From assembly GCF_016785085.1 (NCBI RefSeq), contig NZ_JAENHO010000006.1:558001-622000 (forward strand): 64,000 nucleotides of DNA. The letters run 5' to 3'. The DNA comes from Paractinoplanes lichenicola. GTDB lineage: Bacteria > Actinomycetota > Actinomycetes > Mycobacteriales > Micromonosporaceae. The translations under genes were made by a program, and so were the position numbers. Numbering within the stretch: position 1 is the stretch's first letter; the number at the start of each line of letters is the position of its first letter. This document shows, piece by piece, positions 1-8,758 of the stretch. Under the pieces are notes generated by a model, which saw nothing but the letters and a program-made list of their open reading frames with translations, was not told where the DNA came from and searched no databases.

Positions 1-736
1 CGTCCGGCCCGAAATAGCTCTTGGGAGCGACCGCGGGATCGGTGGCAGCCCGCAAGATCGGCAACGCCCCCGATTCGGCGCTCTGGATCAACCACCAGTC
101 AAAGGCCTTCCGCGTACGCGGTGAGGTCACGAACCGGAACAGCCAGGGGCTGTGCCGGGTCAGGGCCGTCCGGGCCGCTCCCGGGTGCGCGGCCACGCTG
201 GTCAGCCCCGGGCAGCGCCGGCCCAGCTCGAAGGCGAAGAGCAGGTTGGCCAGCTTGGACCGGCGGTAGGCCCGCATCGGGTGGTAGTCCCGGGCCCAGT
301 CCAGGTTGCCGAAGTCGAGCGAGCCGCCGTGGTGGGCGTTGCTGCTCACGGTCACCACCCGGGCGCCGTCGAGCCGGTCGAGCAGCAGGCCGGTGAGCGC
401 GAAGTGACCGAGGTGGTTGACGCCGAACTGCTGCTCGAAGCCGTCCACCGTCAGCCCGTACGGCGGAATCATCAGCCCGGCGTTGTTGACGAGCAGGTCG
501 ATCGGGCGGTCGACGGCGGCCGCGGCCGCGCGCACGGAGGCCAGGTCGGCCAGGTCGAGCGGCAACGGCACGCCCCCAATCCGCCGGGCGACGGGCGAAG
601 GGTGGCGACCGGCGACGATCACGGTCGCCCCGCGCGCCCGCAGCTCGGTGGCCACGACGAGCCCGAGGCCCGAGGTGGCGCCGGTGATGAGCGCGGTGCG
701 GCCGGTCTGGTCGGGGATGTCGGCGAGAGTCCACAT
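1..736 (-). CDS. SDR-family NAD(P)-dependent oxidoreductase (3' end outside window)
   Basis: Reading from an ATG at 736 the frame stays open to the left edge, about 245 codons, so the C-terminus is missing. The protein has the classical short-chain dehydrogenase order: the cofactor loop TGATSGLG near residue 20, NNAG near residue 90, a serine strand (VTVSSNA), and the catalytic YRRSK tyrosine/lysine pair. The layout resembles retinol-dehydrogenase/protochlorophyllide-reductase-like SDRs, but the substrate cannot be read from sequence. A strong AGGAGG ribosome site lies just upstream of the ATG. The gene is divergent from a TetR gene, and the space between them holds two tandem palindromes, so TetR control of this oxidoreductase is likely. 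Confidence 0.9.
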   Translation of the reverse strand, partial: MWTLADIPDQTGRTALITGATSGLGLVVATELRARGATVIVAGRHPSPVARRIGGVPLPLDLADLASVRAAAAAVDRPIDLLVNNAGLMIPPYGLTVDGFEQQFGVNHLGHFALTGLLLDRLDGARVVTVSSNAHHGGSLDFGNLDWARDYHPMRAYRRSKLANLLFAFELGRRCPGLTSVAAHPGAARTALTRHSPWLFRFVTSPRTRKAFDWWLIQSAESGALPILRAATDPAVAPKSYFGPD

Positions 737-754
737 GGTGGCGCCTCCTATAAT

Positions 755-800
755 CGGGACACTCGTCCCGCTTAAGGCAATATACGGGACGACCATCCCG
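755..800. promoter_or_regulatory. Two tandem TetR-type operators between divergent genes
   Basis: CGGGAC-N4-GTCCCG (755-770, perfect) and CGGGAC-N4-ATCCCG (785-800, one mismatch) are 30 bp apart, and each is followed by CTTAA. Site 1 directly follows a TATAAT (749-754) that could be the -10 of the TetR gene. Site 2 sits between a TTAAGC (805-800) and a TATATT (784-779) on the minus strand, which could be the promoter of the SDR gene although the spacer is only 15 bp. This suggests the TetR protein represses both genes; the promoter assignments are inference. Confidence 0.75.
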
Positions 801-820
801 CTTAACTAGAGGACGAGTGC

Positions 821-1348
821 ATGCGCGCCGACGCGGAACGGAACCGGGCCAAGGTGATCGAGGCGGCGATGGCGGCGTTCGCCCAGGACGGCCTGTCGGT
901 GCCGGTGGCCGAGATCGGCCGGCGGGCCGGGGTGGGCACGGGCACGGTGAGCCGGCATTTCCCGACCAAGGAGTCGCTCTACGAGGCGATCGTCGTGGCC
1001 CGGGTGGCCGAGCTGGCCGACGAGGCCGCGCGCCTGTCCGCCACCGCCGAGCCGGGCGCCGCGTTCTTCGGGTACTTCGCCGGCCTGGTCGAGCGGGCCG
1101 GCGCCGACCGCGGGCTGGCCGAGGCGCTGGCCGGGGGCGGTTTCGACGTCGAGGCCGCCGCCGCCCGAAGTGGACACGACCTCGACGGCCTCGAGTCGGC
1201 GCTGCTCGCCGCGGCGCAACAGGCCGGAGCCGTACGGGCTGATGTGACCCGGGCCGACGTGAAGGCCCTCCTCGCCGCGTGCGTGGCCGCGCCCGACCGG
1301 ACCCGGATGATCGAGATCGTGACAGCCGGACTGCGTGCTGATCATTAG
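821..1348 (+). CDS. TetR/AcrR-family transcriptional repressor
   Basis: A 175-residue protein with an N-terminal TetR helix-turn-helix at about residues 10-55: the recognition helix region GVGTGTVSRHFPTKE is typical. The all-helical C-terminal part should bind a small ligand, which is unknown. An AGAGGA ribosome site precedes the ATG. The gene is divergent from the SDR oxidoreductase, and two tandem palindromes in the gap are the expected binding sites. The antiporter gene starts 9 bases after its stop, so the two are probably co-transcribed. Confidence 0.92.
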   Translation: MRADAERNRAKVIEAAMAAFAQDGLSVPVAEIGRRAGVGTGTVSRHFPTKESLYEAIVVARVAELADEAARLSATAEPGAAFFGYFAGLVERAGADRGLAEALAGGGFDVEAAAARSGHDLDGLESALLAAAQQAGAVRADVTRADVKALLAACVAAPDRTRMIEIVTAGLRADH

Positions 1349-1357
1349 TCTGAGGCC

Positions 1358-2908
1358 GTGAACGGCGTACAGATCCTGCTCATCATCGGTCTGGGCATCT
1401 TCGTGTCGTCCGTGGCGAGACGCCGCGGGGTCGAGCCGGGGATGATCATCGTGGTGCTCGCGGCCGCCGCCTCGTTCATCCCGGGGGTGCCCCGCCTCGA
1501 GCTGGAGAGCGAGGTCATCCTCGCGATCGTCATCCCGCCGCTGCTCTACTCGGCCACCCGCGGCGCCTCGTTCGCCAACTTCGGGGCCAACATCCGGTCG
1601 ATCTGGGCGCTCGGCGTGCTGCTGGTCGCGGTCACCTGCGGGGCGCTCGGCTTCCTCTCGTCGTGGCTGCTGCCCACGCTCGGGCTGTCGGTCGCCTTCG
1701 TGCTCGGCGCGGTGCTGGCCCCGCCCGACACGATCACCACGGTCTCGCACGGCGACGAGATCGGGCTGCCGAAACGGGCGACCACGATTCTCACCGGGGA
1801 GAGCCTGGTCAACGACGCCACCGCGCTGACCCTGTTCAGCATCGCCGTGGCCGCCGTCAACGGGGAGCACACCACCTGGTCGGGCGGGTTCGGAGAGTTC
1901 CTCCGTACGGCGTCGATCGGGCTCGGCATCGGCGCGCTGTTCGCCTACGCCGCGCTGCGGATCCGCAAGCGGCTGGGCAACCCGACGCTCGAGACGGCGC
2001 TCGTGCTGCTCGTGCCGTTCACGGCCTTCCTGGCCGCCGAGGAGGTGCACGCGTCGGGCATCCTGGCCGTGGTCATGGCCGCGTTCTCGATCAGCGTGAA
2101 CCTGACGCTCGACCCGCAGCATCAGTACCCGGGCGCGTACAAGACCCGCTTGCAGGAGGAACAGGTCTGGCGGGTGCTCGACTTCCTGCTCGAGACCTTC
2201 GTCTTCGCGTACATCGGCCTGCAGTTGAAGTTCGTGCTGCAGGAGCTGGCCGAGTCGGAGAGCCCGGGGCTGACCCGCACGGTGGTGGCGGCGGCCGTGC
2301 TGCTCGTCGCGGCGATCGTGCTGCGGATGGCCGGGGTGTTCGTCATCTTCGGGCGCTGGCGGCTCAAGGAGATCGGGACGAAGCGCCGCGTCGAGTCCGA
2401 CGTCGACTTCCGCGACCGCTATCAGCGCTGGCAGGAACGGCACGCCCGGCGGGGTGGGGTGCCGCTGCCCGCGCCGACCACCAAGGAGATGGTGCTGGTC
2501 GGCTGGACGGGCATGCGCGGCATCCTCACGCTGGCCGCCGCGGCCTCGATCCCCGAGCACACCGCCTCGGGCGAGGAGTTCCCGGGCCGCGACGCGATCC
2601 AGGCGATCGCGCTGATCGTCACGCTGGGCACGCTGCTGCTGCAGGGCACGACGATCGGCTGGCTGGCCCGCAAACTCAAGATCGACGTCACCGCCGAGCG
2701 CGCCGAGACCGAGCAGCTGCGCGAACGCGGCCGGCAGCTGGCGGCCGAGGCGGCGGCGGAACCGGCGGCCGACCTCGACGCGTCGTTCGAGGCCCAGCGG
2801 CTGGCCCTGGGCAAGGCGGTGCGCGACCGGGTGCTGCCCGAGGAGATCGCCCGCGAGCTGATCGAGGACGTCGACCTGCGCCAGGCCGCCCGGCATACAG
2901 CCGACTAG
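1358..2908 (+). CDS. Na+/H+ antiporter, CPA1 (NhaP/NHE-like) family
   Basis: A 516-residue membrane protein that should exchange Na+ (or K+) for H+ across the cytoplasmic membrane. About twelve hydrophobic segments fill residues 1-440. The conserved CPA1 stretches are visible: GAVLAPPDTITT near residue 117 and GESLVNDATALTLF near residues 147-160, containing the Asn-Asp ion-binding pair. A charged cytoplasmic tail of about 75 residues follows. The GTG start at 1358 gives the standard family N-terminus. It lies 9 bases downstream of the TetR gene, so the pair may be an operon. Confidence 0.92.
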   Translation: MNGVQILLIIGLGIFVSSVARRRGVEPGMIIVVLAAAASFIPGVPRLELESEVILAIVIPPLLYSATRGASFANFGANIRSIWALGVLLVAVTCGALGFLSSWLLPTLGLSVAFVLGAVLAPPDTITTVSHGDEIGLPKRATTILTGESLVNDATALTLFSIAVAAVNGEHTTWSGGFGEFLRTASIGLGIGALFAYAALRIRKRLGNPTLETALVLLVPFTAFLAAEEVHASGILAVVMAAFSISVNLTLDPQHQYPGAYKTRLQEEQVWRVLDFLLETFVFAYIGLQLKFVLQELAESESPGLTRTVVAAAVLLVAAIVLRMAGVFVIFGRWRLKEIGTKRRVESDVDFRDRYQRWQERHARRGGVPLPAPTTKEMVLVGWTGMRGILTLAAAASIPEHTASGEEFPGRDAIQAIALIVTLGTLLLQGTTIGWLARKLKIDVTAERAETEQLRERGRQLAAEAAAEPAADLDASFEAQRLALGKAVRDRVLPEEIARELIEDVDLRQAARHTAD

Positions 2909-3149
2909 AGCACCGTGGCCGCGTGCCGCACGAACTTGGCCACCTCGGGCGAACCCCGACCCGGCCCTGCGCCCGGGCACAATTCTCGGCCCCACCGGCG
3001 AGCCGGACGAAGCCTTGCGGGCTTACGTGACACCGGAAATCACCGCTGCGGTGGCCAAGTTGACCACCGCCAGCATTTAGGGCCGCCCACCCGGTTGATT
3101 CGACGATCTTGAATCCCTAAGATCCGCGTGACCAACCACGGGGGCACAT
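2909..3149. other. Intergenic stretch, possible gene remnants
   Basis: No gene is supported here. Two short open stretches end in stops and look protein-like: a plus-strand tail ending at a TAG at 3078-3080 (ending AAVAKLTTASI) and a minus-strand tail ending near 2906 (ending EVAKFVRHAATVL). Neither has a start or a recognised family, so they may be decayed fragments or chance. Confidence 0.3.
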
Positions 3150-6140
3150 ATGCACAAGCCGTCCCGCCGCGTCGTCGCGGCGGCCATTTCCGGTGTCGTT
3201 CTCGCGGCCGGCGTCACCGTGACGCCGGCCGCGGGGGCGGCGGCCACACCGGCCGAGATCAGAGTTGTGGCGGCGCCGTCCTATCCGGCGTATCCGTGGG
3301 ACACCCCGGTATTCGCGGGTGAGACCGGTTTTCTGCACCAGCGCCAGCCGTCCACGCCATGGCTGTGGAGCACCTACGCCGACGGCCGCACGACCGAGGT
3401 CGAAGAGCTGAAGGGCGTGGCGGCCGACGAGCTCTACTCGGCCGGTGGTGACACCGTGGTGCCGACCGTCTCGGCACCGGGCCACCCGGTCAGTTCGACG
3501 ACCGCCGCCGCGCTGGATCTCAGCACGATGACCTGGCGCAAACTGACCATCAACGGCACCCAGCCCGCCTTCGAGCGGTTCCTGGGCGGCTCCATTGTGG
3601 CCGTCACCGGCACCTTCCCGAACGTGAAGGTGGAGCTGCGCCGGCCGGCCGCCGACGGCTCGCACACGACCACGCCGATCACCGGCATCCCGGACGACGT
3701 GATCTCGATGAACGTCCTGGCCGGCGACGCCACCGGCGCCGTGCTGCGGCTGGCCGCTCAGAGCCCGGCCGGCATCCTCGAGCGCTACGGCCTGCTCGAC
3801 CTCGAATCCGGCCGGGTCGGCGTGCTGCCCACGGTCCCGTTCACCTGGAACGTCCTGCTCACCCGGGACCGGATCGGCCTGATCTCGCGGCCGTTCGTGC
3901 GGAGTCTCTCCCGGGCCGAGATCATGGCCGGCACCGCGACCACGCCGGACGCCATCGAGTTGCCCAGCGATGTCACCGAGGCCGCGATCGGACTGGCCGG
4001 CGACGATGTGATCGCCGTGCCCCGGCCCGACCCGGCCGTGACCGAGACCGAGGCGCTGCGATTCACCGTCGGCGGCACCGAGCCGGTGACGGTGCTGCCG
4101 AAAGCCAGGAACAAGCTGGTGCAGGCACCCGACGGAGTGCTGTTCGTCGGCGGCACCGGACCTGGCGACTGGTCGGTGCGGCGGGCCACCAAGTCCGGCC
4201 AGTCACCGGTCCTGCCGATCGTCAAGCCGCTGGTCAACGCGGGCGTCACGCTCTCCTACGGCGTGGTCCGCCACACCGCGGCCCTGCCCCGCGTCGGCGA
4301 GAACGCCGACTATCACCTGTTCAGCGAGGCGGGCGACCCCGCCCTCCAGCTCGACGAGCCGAAACCGTGCGCCCCCGGTGCGACCTGCGTCCGGCTGGTG
4401 GACGGCTATCAGCCCGGTGCCACCTATCTCTCCGACCTTGGCCAGGATCCGGTTCTGCGGTACTCCGACCCCCACTACGTCAGTCAGCTCGCCTCCACGG
4501 TGGACAGGCTCGTCGACGCGTCCCACGGCTACGTGCTGGTGAGCGATTCGGCGAAGCTCTACGTCCACGGCGTCGGCGAGCCACGCACCTTCCCGCGCAC
4601 CGGCGCCGCCCTGTCGTTCGAGACGCTGTGGCGCGCCGACGCGGCCGGTTCGCTTCGCCCGCTGAACCTGAAGTCGGGCAGCGAGGGCGCTGCGCTCGGC
4701 ACCGGCTCCGACTGCACGGCAACCGAGGTGCAGGCCACCGTCAGCCATCTGTACTGGACGTGCGGCGCGAGCGGCCCGGCCGGCGTCTACGACCTGGTCC
4801 GCAAGCAGAACGTCACCGTGCCCGCCGGGCAGTATCTGCTCGGCGACAACTACCTGGTGCGGCACGACGCCGACGGCACCCTGGTGCGCCTCGACCTGAC
4901 TGACGGCTCGCTGGGCGATGCGGTCGAGCTGGCCACCGTGCCCCGCGGCGACCTGGCCGACCACCGCAACATCAGCTGGGCGGTCGACAAGTTCGGCGGC
5001 GACGTGGCCTGGGTCGACAGCGGCAACGCGGTGCACGTTGTCGACCCCGGGGTTGCTCCGTCGGCCCCGGCGGTCTTCGCGGTCGCCGCTCCGGCCACGC
5101 TCACGCTGCCCGGCGCATACACGGTCACGGCGCAGCTGACCCAGGCGGTCGACTCGACCACCCTGACCGTCACCCAGGTCCGTACGGGTGCGGTGGTGGC
5201 CCGGGCCAAGGGCGGGGCGGCCCGGGCCACCTCGGAAACCACCTGGAACGGCAACGGCGCCGACGGCAAGCGGGCGATGAAGGGCCGCTATCGGTGGTCG
5301 CTCTCGGCCACCGTGGACGGCCGGGCCACCGACATCGCCGCCGGCACCATGGCTGTGACCTGCGGCGGCGGGTCGCCTCTGCACAGCTACGACTGCAACG
5401 GCTATCCGGCGCTGCTGGCGATGAGCAGCACGACCACGGGCACCTGGAAGCTGAGCCGGCCGGACAGCGCTGCCATGCCCAACGCCGGCTACAACACCCT
5501 GCCGGCGCTCACCGCCGTCGTGCCGTACGGCGACATCAGCAAGGACTACAAGAACGACCTGCTGATCCGCCGGGCCGACGGCACCATGCGGGTCTACCTG
5601 GGCGATGACACCATGCAGTTCGCCGGGCGCCCGTCGTTGGCCCTGCCCGGCGACTGGAACATCTATGACTGGCTGGTGCACACGGGTGACGTGACCGGTG
5701 ACAAGCAGTCCGACCTGATCGCCCGGGAGGCGGCCACCGGCGCGCTCTACGTCTTCGCGGGCAACGGCACGGGCGGCCTGAACGCGCGAGTCAAGCTGGC
5801 CGGTGGCTACAAGGGCTACAGCAAGGTGATCGGGCCCGGCGACATCAACGGCGACGGCAAGCCCGACCTGCTGCTGCAGTACGACCCGACCAGCACCATG
5901 TACGCGATGCTGGGCGCCGGGGACGGCACGTTCCAGTCGGGGCTGCGGGTCGTGGGCACCGGCTGGCTCGGCTACAACATCGTGATCGGGGCGGGCGACC
6001 TCAACGAGGACGGCAAGAACGACCTGGTCATGCGGGACGGGGCCAAGGCCCTCTACCGCCGGCTCGGCACCGGCAACGGCACGTTCGGGGACCGGCAGCT
6101 GATCGGCCCCGACTTCGGCCAGTATTCGAGCATCAACTGA
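3150..6140 (+). CDS. Secreted FG-GAP/VCBS-repeat protein with FlgD-like Ig domain
   Basis: A 996-residue exported protein. Residues 1 to about 33 form a Sec signal peptide (charged start, hydrophobic core, AGA-type cleavage region). Residues 40-630 look like a beta-propeller-like array without an identifiable catalytic site. Near 640-735 there is a FlgD-type Ig-like domain (NGNGADGKRAMKGRYRW). The C-terminus carries four FG-GAP/VCBS calcium-loop repeats near residues 793, 847, 897 and 949, for example GDINGDGKPDLLL. Such proteins usually bind ligands or act in extracellular adhesion; no enzyme activity is evident. It is transcribed alone and converges on the GH43 gene across a hairpin terminator. 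Confidence 0.85.
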   Translation: MHKPSRRVVAAAISGVVLAAGVTVTPAAGAAATPAEIRVVAAPSYPAYPWDTPVFAGETGFLHQRQPSTPWLWSTYADGRTTEVEELKGVAADELYSAGGDTVVPTVSAPGHPVSSTTAAALDLSTMTWRKLTINGTQPAFERFLGGSIVAVTGTFPNVKVELRRPAADGSHTTTPITGIPDDVISMNVLAGDATGAVLRLAAQSPAGILERYGLLDLESGRVGVLPTVPFTWNVLLTRDRIGLISRPFVRSLSRAEIMAGTATTPDAIELPSDVTEAAIGLAGDDVIAVPRPDPAVTETEALRFTVGGTEPVTVLPKARNKLVQAPDGVLFVGGTGPGDWSVRRATKSGQSPVLPIVKPLVNAGVTLSYGVVRHTAALPRVGENADYHLFSEAGDPALQLDEPKPCAPGATCVRLVDGYQPGATYLSDLGQDPVLRYSDPHYVSQLASTVDRLVDASHGYVLVSDSAKLYVHGVGEPRTFPRTGAALSFETLWRADAAGSLRPLNLKSGSEGAALGTGSDCTATEVQATVSHLYWTCGASGPAGVYDLVRKQNVTVPAGQYLLGDNYLVRHDADGTLVRLDLTDGSLGDAVELATVPRGDLADHRNISWAVDKFGGDVAWVDSGNAVHVVDPGVAPSAPAVFAVAAPATLTLPGAYTVTAQLTQAVDSTTLTVTQVRTGAVVARAKGGAARATSETTWNGNGADGKRAMKGRYRWSLSATVDGRATDIAAGTMAVTCGGGSPLHSYDCNGYPALLAMSSTTTGTWKLSRPDSAAMPNAGYNTLPALTAVVPYGDISKDYKNDLLIRRADGTMRVYLGDDTMQFAGRPSLALPGDWNIYDWLVHTGDVTGDKQSDLIAREAATGALYVFAGNGTGGLNARVKLAGGYKGYSKVIGPGDINGDGKPDLLLQYDPTSTMYAMLGAGDGTFQSGLRVVGTGWLGYNIVIGAGDLNEDGKNDLVMRDGAKALYRRLGTGNGTFGDRQLIGPDFGQYSSIN

Positions 6141-6146
6141 GCCTGA

Positions 6147-6180
6147 GGGGTGGGGGCCCCGCCCAAGTGGCCCCCACCCC
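6147..6180. terminator. Bidirectional hairpin terminator
   Basis: A perfect 12-bp stem, GGGGTGGGGGCC (6147-6158) with GGCCCCCACCCC (6169-6180), and a 10-base loop. It lies between convergent genes. There is no T-tract, as is common in GC-rich actinobacteria. Confidence 0.7.
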
Positions 6181-6190
6181 GGTCTCAGCC

Positions 6191-6270
6191 CGGCCCCACC
6201 CGGTGCCGCCGGGTGCCACCCGGTGCCACCGGGTGCCGCCCGGCCCCGCCCGGCCCCGCCCGGTGCGGCC
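6191..6270. repeat. 10-bp tandem repeat array
   Basis: About eight degenerate 10-base units of the type CGGTGCCACC / CGGCCCCGCC lie head to tail between the terminator and the end of the GH43 gene. It looks like a simple-sequence expansion with no coding role. Confidence 0.75.
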
Positions 6271-6302
6271 CGGTCTCGGTTCCGGTGTCTCGGCCCGGTC
6301 GC

Positions 6303-8576
6303 TCAGCCCGCGGCGTACGTGCGGACGTAGTCGAAGCGGGCCGTCGCGCCCGTGCCGCCCATCGCGACGACGCCGATCCGCAGCGGGCGGGCCATCGTCC
6401 AGGCCGCGCCCCACTCCCAGGTCACGCCGTCACGGCTGGACGCCATCCGGGCCACGCCGTCGCGATGCAGCAGCCGCAGCCACATGGTCGCCGGGGCCGG
6501 ACCACCGAACGACGGCCCCGACGTGACAGCATTGTTCGAGACCCGGCGGTCCTCCTTCGTGAACTCGGTCTGCTGCAGGAACGTGTTCGCGATCCCGTTG
6601 AGCGGCAGCACCGAGTGGGCCAGTTTCACAAACCGGTCGTCGTGGTCGTAGAGGACGAGCCCGGCCTGCTGATTCCCCCGTACGCCGTCGAACTGGAGCT
6701 TGGTCTCGACGACAAAGGGCCCGGCCGGGGCGTCGCGCACCAGCACCCCGGCGCTGTTCGAGCCCAGGGCCAGATCGCCGGCCTGCGTCGGGCGTACGAG
6801 GAAACCACCGCTCACCGTGGCCGACGCGTCCGGACGCACCCAGCTCCAGCCCGCGTTCGGGGCCGTGCCGGTGAACTCGTCGGTGTACGCCGGCAGCAGC
6901 GCACCCGCTCTTGGCGTCGGCGCCAGGGAGGTGACCGGAACGGACAACGGCGCCGCACCGAGATTGTCGACGTCGGCCGAGCCCGTACGGGAAACCGCTC
7001 CGACCCGCCCGCCGGCGAACCCGGCCGGAAGCGTCAACGAGACCGTGGCGACATCCTGCAGCAGCCGGTCGGCCGACACCGTGGCCACCAGCGAGCTCCC
7101 CCGCCGGGTCAGCACGATCGTGTGCCAGGACTGGTAGTTGAAGTTCGCCGGCAGCGCCGCCGAGCCCGTGACCGCGCCGTCGACGACCAGCCGCTTCGAC
7201 GCGCTGTCGAGCCAGGCGGTGACCGGCCCGTACGAGATGCCGGCCGCCGTTCCCCGCACGTCACCCTCGACCCGCACGTTGCCGGCGACCGAGCCCGCGC
7301 TGAGCGAGGTGGCCGCCGCCGCGGTGGTGAGCAGGCCGCCCGACCAGGTGAAGCCGCCCGTGAAGCCGGCCGCGCCCGAGTCGAACGTGCTGCCCACGGC
7401 CCATGTGGTGACAGGCGCGGTCTCGGCGCCGTTCGAGGGACCGGCCCCCGCCCGTACGACGGGCCACCCGTCGATCCAGTCGAGCCGGTCGATCATCAGG
7501 GGCCGCTTGGTCAGGTTGAGCGTCGCGCCGTTTGCCCCGGTGACCGGCGGGAAGTCGGGGTCGTTCTGCGGGATGGCGTGATAGACCAGCCAGTCCTGCC
7601 CGGCCAGGTCGGTCGCGAGCGCGTTGTGCCCCGGGCCCACCCAGCCGTTGCCCGTGGCCGCCAGCACGTTGCCGTCCTTGCTGGTCAGGTCGGTCAGCCG
7701 GACGCCGGTGGGCGTGCTGAACGGCCCCAGCGGCGACGTGGCCCGGCCGGCCTTGACGGTGTAACCGCTGAACGCGCCGTCGCAGCAGCCACCGTCCGAA
7801 TAGAACAGGTAGTAGTAGCCGCCGCGGTGGACGACGAAGCCGCCCTCCATCCGGCGGCCGTGCCCGATCTGGGTGACCGGGCCGGCGATCGCGGTGCCGT
7901 CCGCGTTCATCCGGGCCACGCAGATCGTGTCGTAGCTGCCCCAGTAGAGGTAGTAGGACCCGTCGGTGTCGGTGAACATCGCCTGGTCGATGGTGCCGCT
8001 CGGGCAGCCGCCGGCCGCCGGGACGATCTGGCCGCGATCGGTCCACGGCCCGTTCGGCCCCGGGCTGGTGGCGAGCCCGATGCCGCCGACCGAGAGCGAG
8101 TACGTCAGCCGGTACGCGTTGTTGTAATACCGCACGTCGGGCGCCCAGGGTCGCGTGCCGGCCGGCCACCAGCTGGGCTTGGCCGTCAGCGGGAAGACGT
8201 CACCGGCGTAGGTCCAGTGCACGAGGTCGGTCGAGCTGAGCGTCGGCAGGATGTGCTCACCCGTCTCCCCGCGGCTGTTGAAGATCGGGTTGGTCGTGCC
8301 GTAGGCCCACCACTTCCCGTCCTTGCCCTTGACGACCGCGGGATCGGGAAAGGTGTCAACGGTGCCGGCACTTACCGGGTTGGTGTAGGTCGCGGCCGCG
8401 GTGGGGGCGGCGCTCAAAGCAGGCGCTGCGGCGACGGCGGCACTCAAAGCGGGCGCTGCGGCGACGGCGGCACCTGGGGCGGGCGCTGCGGCTTGGGCCG
8501 CACCAGGGGCGGGCGCGGCGGCGAAGGTGGCGGTTATCAGGGCAAAAAGCCAGAGCGAGGTGCGCGTACGGGCCAT
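6303..8576 (-). CDS. Secreted glycoside hydrolase family 43 protein with C-terminal jelly-roll domains
   Basis: A 757-residue exported enzyme likely acting on arabinose- or xylose-containing polysaccharides. A signal peptide (about 1-29) runs into an Ala-rich linker made of decapeptide repeats (about 16-56). The GH43 five-blade propeller spans about 64-375: the general base is probably Asp78 in TFPDPAVV, with an Asp near 197 (TIDQAMF) and the acid Glu near 242 (RMEGGFVV). After it come a LamG-like region (about 400-540) and a concanavalin-like beta-xylosidase C-terminal region (about 560-757). The exact substrate is not determined. It lies downstream of the sulfatase operon on the same strand but 182 bases away, so it is probably a separate unit. 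Confidence 0.88.
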   Translation of the reverse strand: MARTRTSLWLFALITATFAAAPAPGAAQAAAPAPGAAVAAAPALSAAVAAAPALSAAPTAAATYTNPVSAGTVDTFPDPAVVKGKDGKWWAYGTTNPIFNSRGETGEHILPTLSSTDLVHWTYAGDVFPLTAKPSWWPAGTRPWAPDVRYYNNAYRLTYSLSVGGIGLATSPGPNGPWTDRGQIVPAAGGCPSGTIDQAMFTDTDGSYYLYWGSYDTICVARMNADGTAIAGPVTQIGHGRRMEGGFVVHRGGYYYLFYSDGGCCDGAFSGYTVKAGRATSPLGPFSTPTGVRLTDLTSKDGNVLAATGNGWVGPGHNALATDLAGQDWLVYHAIPQNDPDFPPVTGANGATLNLTKRPLMIDRLDWIDGWPVVRAGAGPSNGAETAPVTTWAVGSTFDSGAAGFTGGFTWSGGLLTTAAAATSLSAGSVAGNVRVEGDVRGTAAGISYGPVTAWLDSASKRLVVDGAVTGSAALPANFNYQSWHTIVLTRRGSSLVATVSADRLLQDVATVSLTLPAGFAGGRVGAVSRTGSADVDNLGAAPLSVPVTSLAPTPRAGALLPAYTDEFTGTAPNAGWSWVRPDASATVSGGFLVRPTQAGDLALGSNSAGVLVRDAPAGPFVVETKLQFDGVRGNQQAGLVLYDHDDRFVKLAHSVLPLNGIANTFLQQTEFTKEDRRVSNNAVTSGPSFGGPAPATMWLRLLHRDGVARMASSRDGVTWEWGAAWTMARPLRIGVVAMGGTGATARFDYVRTYAAG
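8410..8529. repeat. 30-bp in-frame repeat encoding Ala-rich linker
   Basis: Four head-to-tail 30-base units (8410-8439, 8440-8469, 8470-8499, 8500-8529), the first two nearly identical. They encode a decapeptide repeat rich in Ala with Pro/Ser/Leu. It forms the linker just after the GH43 signal peptide. Confidence 0.8.
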
Positions 8577-8648
8577 CCGTGGCTCCCGGGATGCGAGGGG
8601 GATCGGGGCGTGAAGCTACCGGCTGGGCTGCGACTTCGTTTTTGTGCC

Positions 8649-8674
8649 TGTGGATAACTCGACAATGTGGATAA
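8649..8674. other. Pair of DnaA-box-like 9-mers
   Basis: Two perfect TGTGGATAA (reverse complement TTATCCACA) 9-mers start at 8649 and 8666, 17 bp apart, in the gap between the GH43 and FGE genes. They match the bacterial DnaA-box consensus. Another pair with the same 17-bp spacing lies at 56193-56218. Confidence 0.6.
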
Positions 8675-8758
8675 CCCGCCGGCACCCAGGTTGATCTGGT
8701 TAGGGTGGTCAGCCCCCAGGTCGGGCGGGGTGGGGACAGTTGATGATCAAAAAGGGGG

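Noticed and set aside
806..2995. Long minus-strand open frame opposite the TetR and antiporter genes
   Set aside because: Composition is a GC-rich shadow (Arg/Gly/His-rich), while the plus strand encodes two clear families.
8649..8674. Chromosomal replication origin
   Set aside because: Only two boxes are present and no dnaA, dnaN, recF or gyrB genes are near.
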